Assembly (NCBI RefSeq): GCF_000208925.1
Contig: NW_001915053.1
Span: forward strand, 14,016 to 31,689
Source: Entamoeba histolytica HM-1:IMSS
Lineage: Eukaryota > Evosea > Mastigamoebida > Endamoebidae
Reading direction: 5' to 3'
Length of the DNA stretch: 17,674 bases
Part shown: positions 7,984-15,855 of the stretch, piece by piece
How the letters are laid out: each line of letters opens with the position of its first letter
Position numbering within the stretch: position 1 is the first letter of the stretch
Translations under genes and position numbers: made by a program
Notes under the pieces: generated by a model
Seen by the model: the letters and a program-made list of their open reading frames with translations, nothing else
Databases searched by the model: none
What the model was told of the DNA's origin: nothing

Positions 7984-9438
7984 TTAAAATTCTATTTCTT
8001 TGTTTTGTTGTATTTCTTGTCTGATTATCATCTCTTGTTTTTTGACAATCAGTGCTTTGCTTTCCTCTTCGATTTCAACTATTGTCTTTTTCATAGGAGT
8101 AGTTTCGTTCATCTCCATCGTTCCTGATGATGTTTTCCTCAGTACTGGTTGTGTATTTATCACAAGTGTCATCGTTTTCTTCTTCTCCAGTTCCTTCTGT
8201 GAGATAAAATTTACAATATCATCTTGTTGTTTTGATATTATTTGTTTTTGTGCTTCATTTTCTTTTTGTGTGTTGTCTAATTCTTCTCTTGTTATTTCTG
8301 CAATTTCTTGGTTTTTAATTGCAATTTCTTGATATTCAGAGATTTGTTTTTCTTTATCTCTTATTTCCTTCTTTAATTTTTTAGTATTTTCCTCTATCAT
8401 TTCAATTTTCTTCTCTAATGTGTTTGCATTTTGTTCTAGCGTTTTGTTTCTCTTTTTTAGCTTTTCAATTTCTTCTTTCATTTCTTCATTTTCTTTTTCA
8501 ATCTTCTTTTTATTAGCTTGGATACTTCGGATTTTTTCTTCTTTATTATTTACTTCTGTGATTTTCTTTCCTTCTATCTCATTTATTTTTCCTTGTAATT
8601 TTAAATTTCTTTCTTCTAATTTTTCATTTTCTTTCTTCATTTCTTCATAATTCGTTTGAATCTTTTTAATTTGTGTTTTCATTTCTGTAATTTCTTCTTC
8701 AAATTCTTTTTTAACTATTTCTTTTGCTTTTCTCATCATTTCTTCTGAGATGGCTTGTTCTTCTTCCATTTTTTCCATACTTAATTCTTTAAGTTTTCCT
8801 TGTAATTCAGTAATTTGATTTTTCAGAGCAAGTATTTCTTCTTTTTCTTTTTCTTCTTCTATCTTTTCTTCTTGTATTTTTATTATACTTTCTTTGCTAT
8901 TTATTATTCTTGCAATTTTACATCTATCATTCATTTCTTTAATTGGGTTTTTGTTTTTAATTTCTGCTTCTATAGCCTTAATGTCTTTTTCCTCCCAATC
9001 TTTTGTTTTTTCTTTAAACTCTTCTTTAGTTTTTTCAATTATCTTTTTCTTTTTAATTGAATATACTTCTTGTTGATTATCATACCATTTTTTCCTTTTA
9101 CCTTCATATTTTTTTAGTATTTCTTCGTATTCTCCTTCATTCCATTCACTTGTTATTTTTTTTATTCTTTCTTGTATCTCATTTATTGTTAGCCATTTGT
9201 ATTTGTTATTTGTATAATCTTTATTATTATTGTATTTATCTTGTTTTCTATTTGTTTTTCTTTGTGTCTTTCGTCTTCTAAACCATTTTTCATTGATGTA
9301 TCGTTTACCTTTATTATTATAATTGTTATGCCATTTATTGCTATTGACATTTCTTTTTTTATTGTATGACCTTGGATTTCTATGTCTTGTTTGCTTTTCT
9401 TTACAAGACTCTAAGGTTTTACACAATAGCCATGGCAT
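7984..9438 (-). CDS. LINE ORF1 protein (nucleic-acid-binding coiled coil), intact
   Basis: Uninterrupted protein of 484 residues; EhLINE1 ORF1 is known to be about 497. Residues 1-85 are very basic and Asn-rich (CKEKQTRHRNPRS, KWFRRRKTQRKTNRKQ) and suit RNA or DNA binding. Residues about 95-420 are rich in E, K and I with long coiled-coil heptads, suiting self-assembly. The tail (421-484) has TLVINTQPVLRKTSSGT and ends KEIEF. In the family, ORF1p binds element RNA and may act as a chaperone. No reverse transcriptase or zinc knuckle is present. The start ATG lies 40 bases inside the element. That the frame is fully open next to a ruined ORF2 is notable. The first 90 codons correspond to the left inverted arm at 4411-4738. 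Confidence 0.9.
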   Translation of the reverse strand: MPWLLCKTLESCKEKQTRHRNPRSYNKKRNVNSNKWHNNYNNKGKRYINEKWFRRRKTQRKTNRKQDKYNNNKDYTNNKYKWLTINEIQERIKKITSEWNEGEYEEILKKYEGKRKKWYDNQQEVYSIKKKKIIEKTKEEFKEKTKDWEEKDIKAIEAEIKNKNPIKEMNDRCKIARIINSKESIIKIQEEKIEEEKEKEEILALKNQITELQGKLKELSMEKMEEEQAISEEMMRKAKEIVKKEFEEEITEMKTQIKKIQTNYEEMKKENEKLEERNLKLQGKINEIEGKKITEVNNKEEKIRSIQANKKKIEKENEEMKEEIEKLKKRNKTLEQNANTLEKKIEMIEENTKKLKKEIRDKEKQISEYQEIAIKNQEIAEITREELDNTQKENEAQKQIISKQQDDIVNFISQKELEKKKTMTLVINTQPVLRKTSSGTMEMNETTPMKKTIVEIEEESKALIVKKQEMIIRQEIQQNKEIEF

Positions 9439-9482
9439 TAAAATTTATTGTATTTCCTGCATTGAAAAAGGATCTAAAGATA
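9155..9482 (-). repeat. Right inverted arm (LINE 5' end), partner of 4411-4738
   Basis: The reverse complement of this stretch aligns with 4411-4738 along its whole length, ending where the left copy reads ATAAATGATATAC and this one ATAAATGAGATAC plus a few dozen bases. With the 4.4 kb between, the two arms make the LINE complex look like a foldback element. It overlaps the ORF1 5' coding part. Confidence 0.75.
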
Positions 9483-9810
9483 AAAATAATATTAATATAA
9501 AACAAAAGAGAATAAATATAAAATGAAAATAGATATAAATGATAATAATATAAAATATAAGAATATAAAAATGATAAGGATGAATATTCAAATAATAAAA
9601 TATAACTAAATAGAAAAGAATAACAAGAATAAAATCTAAATAATATAAACATAAAAACATAAAATAAGAAGAATATAATAATATAATAATATATAGATAA
9701 TAAGAAGAATACAATGATATAAATAATATAAACAGAGAAATAAAAATATAAAAATACGATAGATAAATAACATATAAATAAAAGAATATGAATAATAAAA
9801 ATAATTAAAT
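9483..9810. other. A-rich low-complexity tract, no gene
   Basis: Plus strand is almost entirely A with scattered T and G and hardly any C. A 12-mer ATAAGAAGAATA recurs 37 bases apart (9663-9674 and 9700-9711). No open frame with coding character was found. It may be decayed retroelement sequence or simply intergenic DNA. Confidence 0.6.
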
Positions 9811-10158
9811 ATGATTCATCAAATCATCTATTTCATTAATATTTCATACAGAATACAAATGATTATAAAATATAAACATAAATATTTACATATTCTGTAT
9901 TTATCATACTTTTTATTTTTTTTATTTTTTTTAGGAGCAAAATATAATAAATGGAAAATTCTATGGATGCAAAATATTTTGCATCTTTTTTCTTTTTTTG
10001 TAAATTATTTAGATACATTATTTCTTTGCTAATTTTCGTACCAGTTTGGCATTATCAATGAAGAATAATGAATATTATTTATCAATTTTATTCCTTGGTT
10101 AAACAAATACTTTTAAAACAAGTTAATTAAAACTTTCATTTCTTTTGGTTACTTGATT
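9811..10158. other. Intergenic region downstream of the AIG1 gene
   Basis: T-rich runs and no gene. On the minus strand TAATT occurs at 10129-10125, about 30 bases after the AIG1 stop, a likely 3'-end signal. A short plus-strand open frame at 9811-10032 is dominated by Phe, Tyr and Ile codons from T-rich DNA and is not credible. Confidence 0.6.
9966..9985. repeat. Perfect 20-bp palindrome
   Basis: GATGCAAAATATTTTGCATC equals its own reverse complement. It could extrude as a short hairpin or act as a dimeric protein-binding site. It is unusually long and GC-capped for this AT-rich stretch, but no known motif was recognised. Confidence 0.6.
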
Positions 10159-12033
10159 TTACCAGGGAAATATTCTTCTCATTTTTTCAATGAGTTTATC
10201 CATTGTTGATTTTCCTCCTTCTTTTAATTCTTTCCTTTTAGCTTCAAACTCTGCCTTAATTTCTTCTTTACTCTTTTTTGTTGTAGAATTTTTCATAATA
10301 TCTTCTATCATTTCATTTGCTTGTTTAAGTTCTTTATATTCTTCAATTCGTACTTTATATCCTGTTTTCTTTTCTTCATTTTCTGTTTGAATTAATATAT
10401 CTAAATATTCATTTGAACTGGTAATTTTATCATTTAATGCAATTTCAGACAATTTATTAACGCATTCGATAATTTCTATTTCCTTATCATAACAATCCAT
10501 TTGAATTTTATAATACTCTTCTTCTAACTGTTTTAACATACTTTCTGCACTATCCATTCCTTTTTTACCTTCATTATATCTTTCAAGTACTTCTTTTGCT
10601 GTTCTTTGTTCTTTCTCTATTACATAATCAAATCTATATGATGAGTTTGCATGTTGTGTATAATGACATTTACATCCAGTACAATTTCCGTCATCACCAA
10701 TGCACAAACAATTTATTTTCATATCTCCTGGAATAGAACAACTAGGATGACACGATTTATGACATCTCAAACAATTGGTTACATATTCTCCTGGTTCTAA
10801 GTCAACTTTAATTTGTTTTGTTATATCTACAGTAAAAGTAAAATTTTCATTATTTTTAACTTTTTCTTGATTCAAATAGAATTGTTCACATATCTGTTTT
10901 ATTTCATCCAATTTCGATAAACCATTGTTTAATGATATTCTTAATCCTTCAATTTGAACTTTAATACGTTCTCTTCTCTTCAATACTTCTCTTGATGTCT
11001 CTAATGATATTCTTGGTAGTTTTACTAACTTTGAAATAAAGTCATCAAAATTCTTCATACCTAATTTCCAAAACATTTGTGTAAATTCATCTTCTGTAAT
11101 ATCATCATAAATAGCTGAATTATTGAATTTTAAATACCACGGGTTATCTATTTCTGGAATAATTGTACTGAAAATGCAATCTTTTGATTTTAATGCATTT
11201 ATAACTTGCGGTGTTTTACCATCACAGAATGTAAGCATTGCAATAAAATTCTTTTTAACATCTTTCCCAAATAAGTTGATAATATTCCCAAATACATATT
11301 TTTGACTAGCTGTTAATTTTACATTACTTGATGATGCAACAAAACAAATAGCATTTAAATCAAATACTTTCGTTTCAAATGCTTTTTTTATTTGTTTAGT
11401 AATTTCTTTATCCCATGCAATTCCTCTTGTATCTCCAAATCCTGGTGTATCTATAATTTTGATTGGTGGTGTTCTTTTTGTTCTTTTAATATTATAAATT
11501 GAAACTTGACTCGTTTGACTTACAGACATATTTCCATACTGTTCTAAATGATCTTCATTTATAATTATATATCTAAAGTCATCTGTTATTTTAATTCCAT
11601 ATAATGCATTTACAAAACTATTTAATAATGTAGTTTTCCCACTTCCTGTTTCACCAACGACTAGAATAGCAATCGCATCATTCTCATCTATTTGATTAAA
11701 TGGTTCATTTGGATATAAATATATTTTCAACTTTCCATTTTCATGACTTGTCAATCTTGTGCTTCCTTCAATTGGAATATTCGGTTCAACTTCTGGTATA
11801 TTTTCTTTTTCTTCTTTAAGATTAATTTCTTCATTATTTATTATATCTTCGACTATATATTCTTCTTCATCGTTCACATCAATTCTATCTCCTTTTCTTG
11901 TTAAAAACTGTTGAGAATCAGACATCTTTCCTTTTAATTTCTCTCTTACTGTTTTCAAACTGTCTTGTGAATTTAATGGTTTATTTGCAAAATATTCTCC
12001 ATTCAAAAGAAGTCTTACTGTTACTCTTGACAT
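10159..12033 (-). CDS. AIG1/GIMAP-type GTPase with N-terminal beta-grasp-like region and C-terminal Cys/His cluster
   Basis: Protein of 624 residues. Residues 1-75 (VTVRLLLNGEYF ... VNDEEEYIVEDII) look like a ubiquitin-type beta-grasp fold. The GTPase runs from about 118: G1 GETGSGKT (127-134), a switch I stretch with SQTSQVSIY (172-180), G3 DTPGFGDTRG (195-204) and a G4-like TFCDGK (268-273) in place of NKxD, as AIG1 proteins often have. Residues 360-400 are helical. A cluster C421, C424, C428-H429, C432, C442, C444, C451, C454, C456-H457, H461 probably binds zinc. Similar clusters follow the G domain in several AIG1-related proteins of other eukaryotes. Coiled coils fill about 470-615. No signal peptide or membrane segment is seen. 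Entamoeba AIG1 genes are a multigene family linked by published work to virulence and adhesion; most members are shorter (about 300-400 residues), so this one is an extended form. Start: first ATG, just after an Inr-like CATTCA. Confidence 0.85.
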   Translation of the reverse strand: MSRVTVRLLLNGEYFANKPLNSQDSLKTVREKLKGKMSDSQQFLTRKGDRIDVNDEEEYIVEDIINNEEINLKEEKENIPEVEPNIPIEGSTRLTSHENGKLKIYLYPNEPFNQIDENDAIAILVVGETGSGKTTLLNSFVNALYGIKITDDFRYIIINEDHLEQYGNMSVSQTSQVSIYNIKRTKRTPPIKIIDTPGFGDTRGIAWDKEITKQIKKAFETKVFDLNAICFVASSSNVKLTASQKYVFGNIINLFGKDVKKNFIAMLTFCDGKTPQVINALKSKDCIFSTIIPEIDNPWYLKFNNSAIYDDITEDEFTQMFWKLGMKNFDDFISKLVKLPRISLETSREVLKRRERIKVQIEGLRISLNNGLSKLDEIKQICEQFYLNQEKVKNNENFTFTVDITKQIKVDLEPGEYVTNCLRCHKSCHPSCSIPGDMKINCLCIGDDGNCTGCKCHYTQHANSSYRFDYVIEKEQRTAKEVLERYNEGKKGMDSAESMLKQLEEEYYKIQMDCYDKEIEIIECVNKLSEIALNDKITSSNEYLDILIQTENEEKKTGYKVRIEEYKELKQANEMIEDIMKNSTTKKSKEEIKAEFEAKRKELKEGGKSTMDKLIEKMRRIFPW

Positions 12034-12059
12034 TGAATGATTAACAAGTTTGTTTTTTG

Positions 12060-12068
12060 TTTAAATAC
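12060..12068 (-). promoter_or_regulatory. Entamoeba TATA-like box of the AIG1 gene
   Basis: The minus strand reads GTATTTAAA, an exact match to the E. histolytica TATA-like consensus (GTATTTAAA/G). It lies 27-35 bases before the ATG at 12033, with TAATCATTCA immediately before the ATG as the initiator. This predicts a 5' UTR of only a few bases and supports the chosen start. Confidence 0.75.
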
Positions 12069-12530
12069 ATACCATTCGGTAAAATAGGTCATTTTTAAAT
12101 GTGTTACCTCTTTTCTGGTTGGTTATTTCTCATAAACATCATTTGCTTCGATACTAAACACTGTTTTTAGTATTTTATTCCGTCTTATTTTTATCGTTAA
12201 TGACCAGTTTATGAAATAAAATTAAAATAAACTTTTCGTCAATGTAATTTTACAATGTTCATTATTTCTTGTTCATTCCTTTTATCGGTTTTGTTGACTT
12301 GAATTTCTTTAGATAAAAATAGATAAAACCAATTAACTTATTTTATTCCACTCTCTCTTTTGTTTATTATTTTAGTTTTATTGTTGATATTATTTCATTG
12401 GTTTATCATTTCAAACATCATTATTCTGAAATTATAATAACATTAAGGGGGGTAATGATTGTGATATAAAAATATTGTCATTTTTATTTCAATTCTTTTC
12501 AATTTCATTTATATATTTTCTTTCGAATAA
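12069..12530. other. Upstream region of AIG1, no gene
   Basis: AT-rich with slightly higher G and C than the desert beyond. It holds an inverted repeat with 8-base arms (ATACTAAA at 12151-12158 and TTTAGTAT at 12166-12173) and a run of six G at 12447-12452. It may carry AIG1 upstream regulatory sites, but none was recognised. Confidence 0.5.
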
Positions 12531-15180
12531 AAATGAAAAACATGAAATATCACAAAAACAGTAAACATAATAACAAAAGAGAATTTCATATCAACAAATA
12601 AATATAATGATAAAAGAATATGTGAATTGTGTAGTATTTGTATTGACAGAGATACACTAATCACAATAATTATATAAATCATTTCACTCATTTTTATTAT
12701 CATAAATATTTTAATAATAACCAATGGAAATAAAAAGAAAATAACAAATAAAAATAAGTGAATTAAGTATTGTTTAAACAAATGAAAAATTGAAGGTATG
12801 TAGGAAGTGTATATTGAATATTCAACGATAAGAAATTAACAATAACAAAATAGAGATTATTGAATATAAAAAGAAATATATTTCTCAAAAGAGTAAAGAT
12901 ACAAGAAAGAGTAAATGTTCATCATTGTTTCATTAAAATCATAACTTGATTCTAATCATATTCACTTTCATTTTTTTTTTCTTATGTATTTTCTCTTTTT
13001 GTATTATTATTTTTCATTTTTATTGTTAATGTATAAAATACATTGAATATCATTATTTTCATTTATTTAATAAATTTATTCAACTTTTTTTGTTTTATCT
13101 TTTACAACTTTTTTCTTTTTCAAACAAATTATTGTGGTATGGTTATACTATTTTATTCATATAATATACATTTCAAAAGTATTTTAATTGAAGTATATCA
13201 GATATAACTTTACCAATTTGTTGAATATTATCAGAAACTCATTCTACATTAAATTAATGATAAAATTAATTTTAATCTTGTATCTTTGTACAATTAACAA
13301 TAAATTTAATATTTTATTTTCATTTTATTCAAATTCTACATGAAAATGAATATTAACAACATTTATGAATTAATTAACTTCTTTATGTTTAAATTTAACT
13401 TACCATTTATTTTTAAATATTCTTTTAATGTTAAAATTAATTAATAAACTTTAAATCACATGAATAAACAAATATATTTGAATTTAATTGTTTTATTCTT
13501 TGTTCATTTCATATTTTATCATTTATTTATTTTTCGAATACATTATAAACGTACACAAAATGATGTTTATTGTTTTACAATGAGAGATTAAGAATATAAA
13601 TTGTACAAGTTATAGTATTTCATTCATTATGAAAATATAAATGAAAATATTTTCTGAATTAATACAATAACATCATTTTCTCTCTCATTTCTTCTGTTTA
13701 GTTATTGAAAATTCAGTTATAATGCAATTATTTCTATCATCTTTTCAGTTATGTCATATTGTTTCTTGTGTGGATTATTTTGGATTATCATTTATATTAA
13801 TTATATTCTTCTTTAAAATAAAATTACCATTGAACTTTTACATTCACTTATTCTTCAAATCATTGCTAATTTGAATTATTTAATATTTTCACTATTCAAT
13901 GATTGTTATTATTCATCAAATGCTTAATTAATACCTTCCAATGAAATATTATAAACCAACATTTCATTTAATTGTTGTTAAAAATAAATAAATTTGTCGA
14001 ATTAAACAGTTTCATTCATCCAAATTCATTCTATATGATTATTTATTTGATAAAGTATACAATAAAGAAATATGAAATGTTTGATGTTAATAAAAATAAT
14101 GAAAATAAACAAAATACAATGACAATGAATTAATAGAAAATAATAAACATTCATATTCAATTTAATAAAATAATGAATATAAACAACTTATTTATTGATT
14201 GTTATTACACAGTTCATTTAATTTGTATATTCATTTGATGTTTTATATTAAAACTAATAATTAATCAAATGTACTTTCAATTCATTTTATATTCATTACT
14301 ATGAATAATATTAGTTTAGAAATATAAAATAGTGGTAAATTATTATATTTAGATAGAATGAAATCAAATGATTTACAAACACTACAAAGTCATGATAATT
14401 AAAATACTATTAAATACACTTCATCGATGCAAATTATGATAGTATTAACATCAATTGAATATTCTATTCAAATATGATAATATATTTTTATTAATTTCTT
14501 ATCATTTTAATAATTTTTATTTCAATGAATATAACTATTGATGATATTTGATTCATTGTTTAATTCATAATAAAATATCTTAATCAATATTATTGAATAA
14601 TCATTACAGTAAATAATGAATAAATAGAAGAAATAGAGAATAATTATATTTATTAATTTGATCTTTTGAATAATAACTGTTTTATGTTTAATGAATGAAA
14701 ATTATGAAAATGAGTAATATATAATTATTAAATTAATTGAATTGAAATACTCTATTGATAAAACAACAAATTATACAAATTTATATAATAATATTTATTT
14801 AAAATAATATTCATTTTTCAATATGTATTTTAATTCACATACTTTAATTAACTTTATTGTTATCTTTTATTCTTTTTACTTATTTTTCATTTTCAGTTTA
14901 TTTTCATTGTTTGTTATTATTTTATATTTCTAATATGTATTTCTTTAATATTTCACTCTTGATACTCAATTTCTCTTATTCATTTTTCATTTCTCTTTTC
15001 TCCATCAATACTTCTTTCTATAATTATTATTCTCATGAATATTTTAATTTGTTCTATTGTATTTGTTTTCTTTATAAGAATTATGAGTATTACTCATTGA
15101 TAATGAATGTAACCACATGAATTATATTAAAAATAAATGAATTTCATCATAATTATAATAAATTAAACTAATATAACAAG
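12531..15180. other. Gene desert of very AT-rich DNA
   Basis: About 2.6 kb with stops in all frames. The few open frames (for example 12509-12781 minus and 14857-15120 plus) are strings of F, I, L, Y and S from A/T runs, with no recognisable motif. The plus strand is A-rich at about 12530-12960, then T-rich to about 13140, then mixed. Searching by eye for a tRNA T-arm (GTTCRANNC with a paired stem) on both strands found none, and no tandem repeat of the tRNA-array type was seen. Confidence 0.55.
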
Positions 15181-15397
15181 AAATGATATCTCATTCATTG
15201 TTGTTTGACTATTTGTCAATAAAAAGATAAGAAAAGAAGAATATAAAGAAAATATTCAAATATTGAATTTCAAATTAAAAGAATATAGAAAATACAACAA
15301 AGAGTCAATAAGAAAAATAATGATATGAATAAAAATTACTTAATTAAGTGTTAATAGATTTTTCATATATTCTTCCTAGTTTAGCCGAGACTAATCC
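15181..15397 (+). mobile_element. Decayed SINE/LINE-end relic
   Basis: The A-rich stretch leads into a copy of the retroelement terminus at 15340-15397: TTAATTAAGTGTTAATAGA, then GAGACTAATCC after the same 47-base distance as in copy 1. The A-rich part upstream resembles the left arm at 4540-4740 in composition but not clearly in order, so only the final 58 bases are well supported. The start at 15181 is a guess. Confidence 0.45.
15340..15397 (+). repeat. Retroelement terminus repeat, copy 2
   Basis: Aligns without gaps to 4748-4805. The first block of 19 bases differs at two positions, the last 11 bases are identical, and the middle is only about half identical. The sharp change from A-rich before it to T-rich after it is the same as at copy 1. 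Confidence 0.6.
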
Positions 15398-15783
15398 CTG
15401 AGCTGTTTAAAAAAGAGTAATCTTTTTCTTTAACTTATCATTTATGTTTTTCTTGCAAATTGAGAAAATCACTTCTTTGTTTTATTTTTTCCTATTAATG
15501 TCTTCTCATCCTTCTTCTGCTTATTTCTTCTTTTTATTCCTTTTGTTTATTTTCTATCTTAATTTTAAACATTTTCTTTTTCCTTTTTTCTTTATTTTAT
15601 GAATGAGAGAAGAGAGTATTTCATTCCCATTATATTATTATGTTTAATTTTCTTTTAGTCTTACCCACACTTTAGTACTTCCTTATATTACACCATGTAA
15701 TATTCTATCATAATATCTTGCTACACCCTTTGCAACATTCCCTAATACATTTCTAATTCAAATACACTGTCATAACCAGATAA
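15398..15783. other. T-rich intergenic stretch with a small inverted repeat
   Basis: T-rich on the plus strand with no gene. At 15685-15703 ATATTACA and TGTAATAT form perfect 8-base arms around a CCA loop. C content rises from about 15640 onward (TTACCCACAC, CTACACCCTTTGC), unlike the rest of the desert. Confidence 0.5.
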
Positions 15784-15855
15784 TAACTTGATGAGTCGAT
15801 GCTTGAATTGTATTAAAGTTTGTGTGGCGTTTCAGACGTGCCACCTTTGATCTAA
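15784..15855 (+). other. GC-richer island with a stable hairpin; possible structured RNA or gene relic
   Basis: Within the AT desert this island reads GATGAGTCGATGC and then a hairpin: GTGGC at 15824-15828 pairs with GCCAC at 15840-15844, extended by two G-U pairs (15829/15839 and 15830/15838) that form only in the plus-strand RNA, with a 7-base loop. A 19-codon frame at 15791-15850 would give MSRCLNCIKVCVAFQTCHL, with four Cys, but nothing shows that it is translated. I checked by eye for tRNA, 5S, snRNA, box C/D and hammerhead patterns. TGATGA occurs, but a partnering D box or GAAA core does not fit. Confidence 0.35.

Larger units (their letters stand above)
4766..9482 (-). mobile_element. 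Near full-length EhLINE-type non-LTR retrotransposon (R4-like, REL-endonuclease class)
   Basis: The element reads from about 9482 (5') to about 4766 (3') on the minus strand, some 4.7 kb, close to the 4.8 kb of EhLINE1. Order: a short 5' UTR with GCAGGAAATAC; ORF1 (9438-7984), intact; ORF2 (about 7983-4876) with reverse transcriptase, a CCHH-type zinc motif and a C-terminal restriction-enzyme-like endonuclease, frameshifted and interrupted; then a short 3' UTR. No poly(A) tail is evident. AATATTAATA occurs at 4755-4764 and again at 9488-9497 and could be a target-site duplication, but in such AT-rich sequence a 10-mer match may be chance. The broken ORF2 means it cannot move on its own proteins. 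The exact 3' boundary is uncertain by about 50 bases. Confidence 0.88.

Noticed and set aside
8000..9281. Several plus-strand open frames rich in Phe, Ser and Ile
   Set aside because: They are antisense to the Lys/Glu/Ile-rich LINE ORF1; the hydrophobic repeats are the complement of its codons.
9419..9714. Minus-strand frames of Tyr/Phe/Ile/Leu repeats that look like membrane proteins
   Set aside because: They arise from the A-rich low-complexity tract read in reverse and have no real membrane-protein pattern.
15784..15855. Hammerhead ribozyme or box C/D snoRNA suggested by TGATGAG
   Set aside because: No GAA(A) core with a paired stem II, and no CTGA D box at a proper distance on the same strand.
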